From positions 744,001-808,000 of the forward strand of contig JAKCFJ010000002.1 in the NCBI GenBank assembly GCA_025041175.1: DNA of 64,000 nucleotides. The letters run 5' to 3'. Source of the DNA: Halobacteriales archaeon YIM A00010. GTDB taxonomy: Archaea > Halobacteriota > Halobacteria > Halobacteriales > Haloarculaceae. Positions 63,324-64,000 of the stretch are shown in pieces. Position 1 is the first letter of the stretch. Each line of letters starts with the position of its first letter. Position numbers and translations under genes: made by a program. The notes beneath the pieces are model-generated. The model did no database searches and was not told the DNA's origin. It was given only the letters and a program-made list of their open reading frames with translations.

Positions 63324-63418
63324 TACTGTCGGACCTTCGGACGGCGTGCGACGGACGAGCCAGTTGCTGTCTGGCGGGTCACCAGCAGCCGAGACGCGAT
63401 CACCCCTGTCCGACAGTA
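63324..63418. repeat. Family A inverted-repeat element (MITE-like)
   Basis: 95 bp with ends TACTGTCGGAC / GTCCGACAGTA-type, flanked by TCA on both sides (63321-63323 and 63419-63421). It lies in the intergenic region between the DmdA-like gene and the Bat-type regulator and is nearly identical to the 18548 copy. Confidence 0.88.
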
Positions 63419-63644
63419 TCAGTTCGCCGTAGATCCCACCGAAAACCGGGGAACGATGCGCTCACAACCATCCTCGAAACTGTGTTATGACCCACCAACA
63501 ATCCACGGCACAAGAGCGAAACACTGTTGTATACCCGGAGTGTACTTCTTACGGACATAATGATTCAATGTACTGTCATACCAAGGCATCCACACCCACT
63601 ATCCGTATGGGGCGGTGAAACGTTGTAGGAGAACCTAACGCCAC

Positions 63645-64000
63645 ATGTCTATTACAGCGAAAGTACACATCAAGCACGAACGACTCGCTCTCGTCCCCAC
63701 GTTGCGGAATCTCGACAATATCGAGATCAGGGTTATCGCACAGGGAAACACCAACCCAGGGGCGACTGTCTTCCCATTTCTCATCGAGTACACCGACCGC
63801 GCGGAACTCGAGAGGATGCTCGACGACGACTCGACGGTCAACAGCTATGAACTCGTAGATTGGACCGTCGAGACGGGTATCTACTATATCGAGCACACTC
63901 CAGAGACGAAACTCATCAGCACCGTGGTGACAGATGTGAACGGCTTTTTAGTTCACACTGAGACGAGAGGGAGAGGGTGGCTCGTTCGGCTACTCCTGCC
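63645..64000 (+). CDS. Bat-type (bacterioopsin activator-like) regulator, 5' part
   Basis: From the ATG at 63645 the frame stays open to the window end (118 codons). The start MSITAKVHIKHERLALVPTL, then RAELERMLDDDSTVNSYELV and YIEHTPETKL, matches the N-terminal sensor domain of haloarchaeal HTH-10 regulators of the bacterioopsin-activator family. The DNA-binding domain would lie beyond the window. Neighbouring the DmdA-like gene, it may control the C1 island. Confidence 0.75.
   Translation, partial: MSITAKVHIKHERLALVPTLRNLDNIEIRVIAQGNTNPGATVFPFLIEYTDRAELERMLDDDSTVNSYELVDWTVETGIYYIEHTPETKLISTVVTDVNGFLVHTETRGRGWLVRLLL

Overview
The window looks like chromosomal or megaplasmid DNA of a halophilic archaeon (Halobacteria). 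Support: strongly acidic proteins, haloarchaea-type families (Lrp fused to an RCK domain, DUF5786, PGF-CTERM surface protein, Bat-type regulator, aCPSF1), Tat-type secretion signals, TATA boxes at leaderless spacing, and haloarchaeal IS remnants (IS6/ISH15-like, IS4/ISH8-like). The species cannot be named from the sequence alone.

Layout. 0.1-7.1 kb: potassium uptake and stress block (TrkA, TrkH, Lrp-RCK regulator, small zinc finger, UspA, amino-acid permease fused to Usp domains). 8.2-19.9 kb: xylan-use locus with two tandem Tat-exported GH11 xylanases, a one-piece DppB-DppC permease, a substrate-binding lipoprotein, two ABC ATPases and a signal-less GH10 xylanase. 20-29 kb: accessory stretch with broken genes, nested small transposable elements, a periodic hairpin array, formamidase, an HtpX protease and a sortase-type surface protein. 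29.4-38.3 kb: enolase-superfamily sugar-acid dehydratase, small zinc ribbons, pterin dehydratase, initiator-like tRNA-Met, aCPSF1, a macro-domain protein, adenylate kinase and a PadR regulator.

39.3-63.1 kb: a folate and one-carbon island. Folate synthesis and interconversion: FolD, PabB, PabA, FolE, PurU, FolC-FolP fusion, MetF, GlyA. Methylated-amine use: a BCCT transporter, two dimethylglycine/sarcosine-dehydrogenase-like FAD-GcvT proteins, a serine/threonine dehydratase and a DmdA-like demethylase. Read together (inference), methyl groups from betaine-type solutes would be loaded on tetrahydrofolate, glycine turned to serine by GlyA and serine to pyruvate by the dehydratase, with surplus C1 leaving through MetF, or through FolD and PurU as formate.

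Four families of about 95-108 bp inverted-repeat elements (called A, B, C and D here) are scattered through the window. A, B and C are mostly flanked by a 3-bp direct repeat, TCA or TGA; D is flanked by TA. Three A/B copies sit exactly on the TGA stop codon of a gene, one C copy lies in frame inside pabB and adds 37 codons, and one A copy is nested in a C copy inside a dead IS6 transposase. The same transposase is also split by an array of eight small hairpins at about 28-nt spacing.
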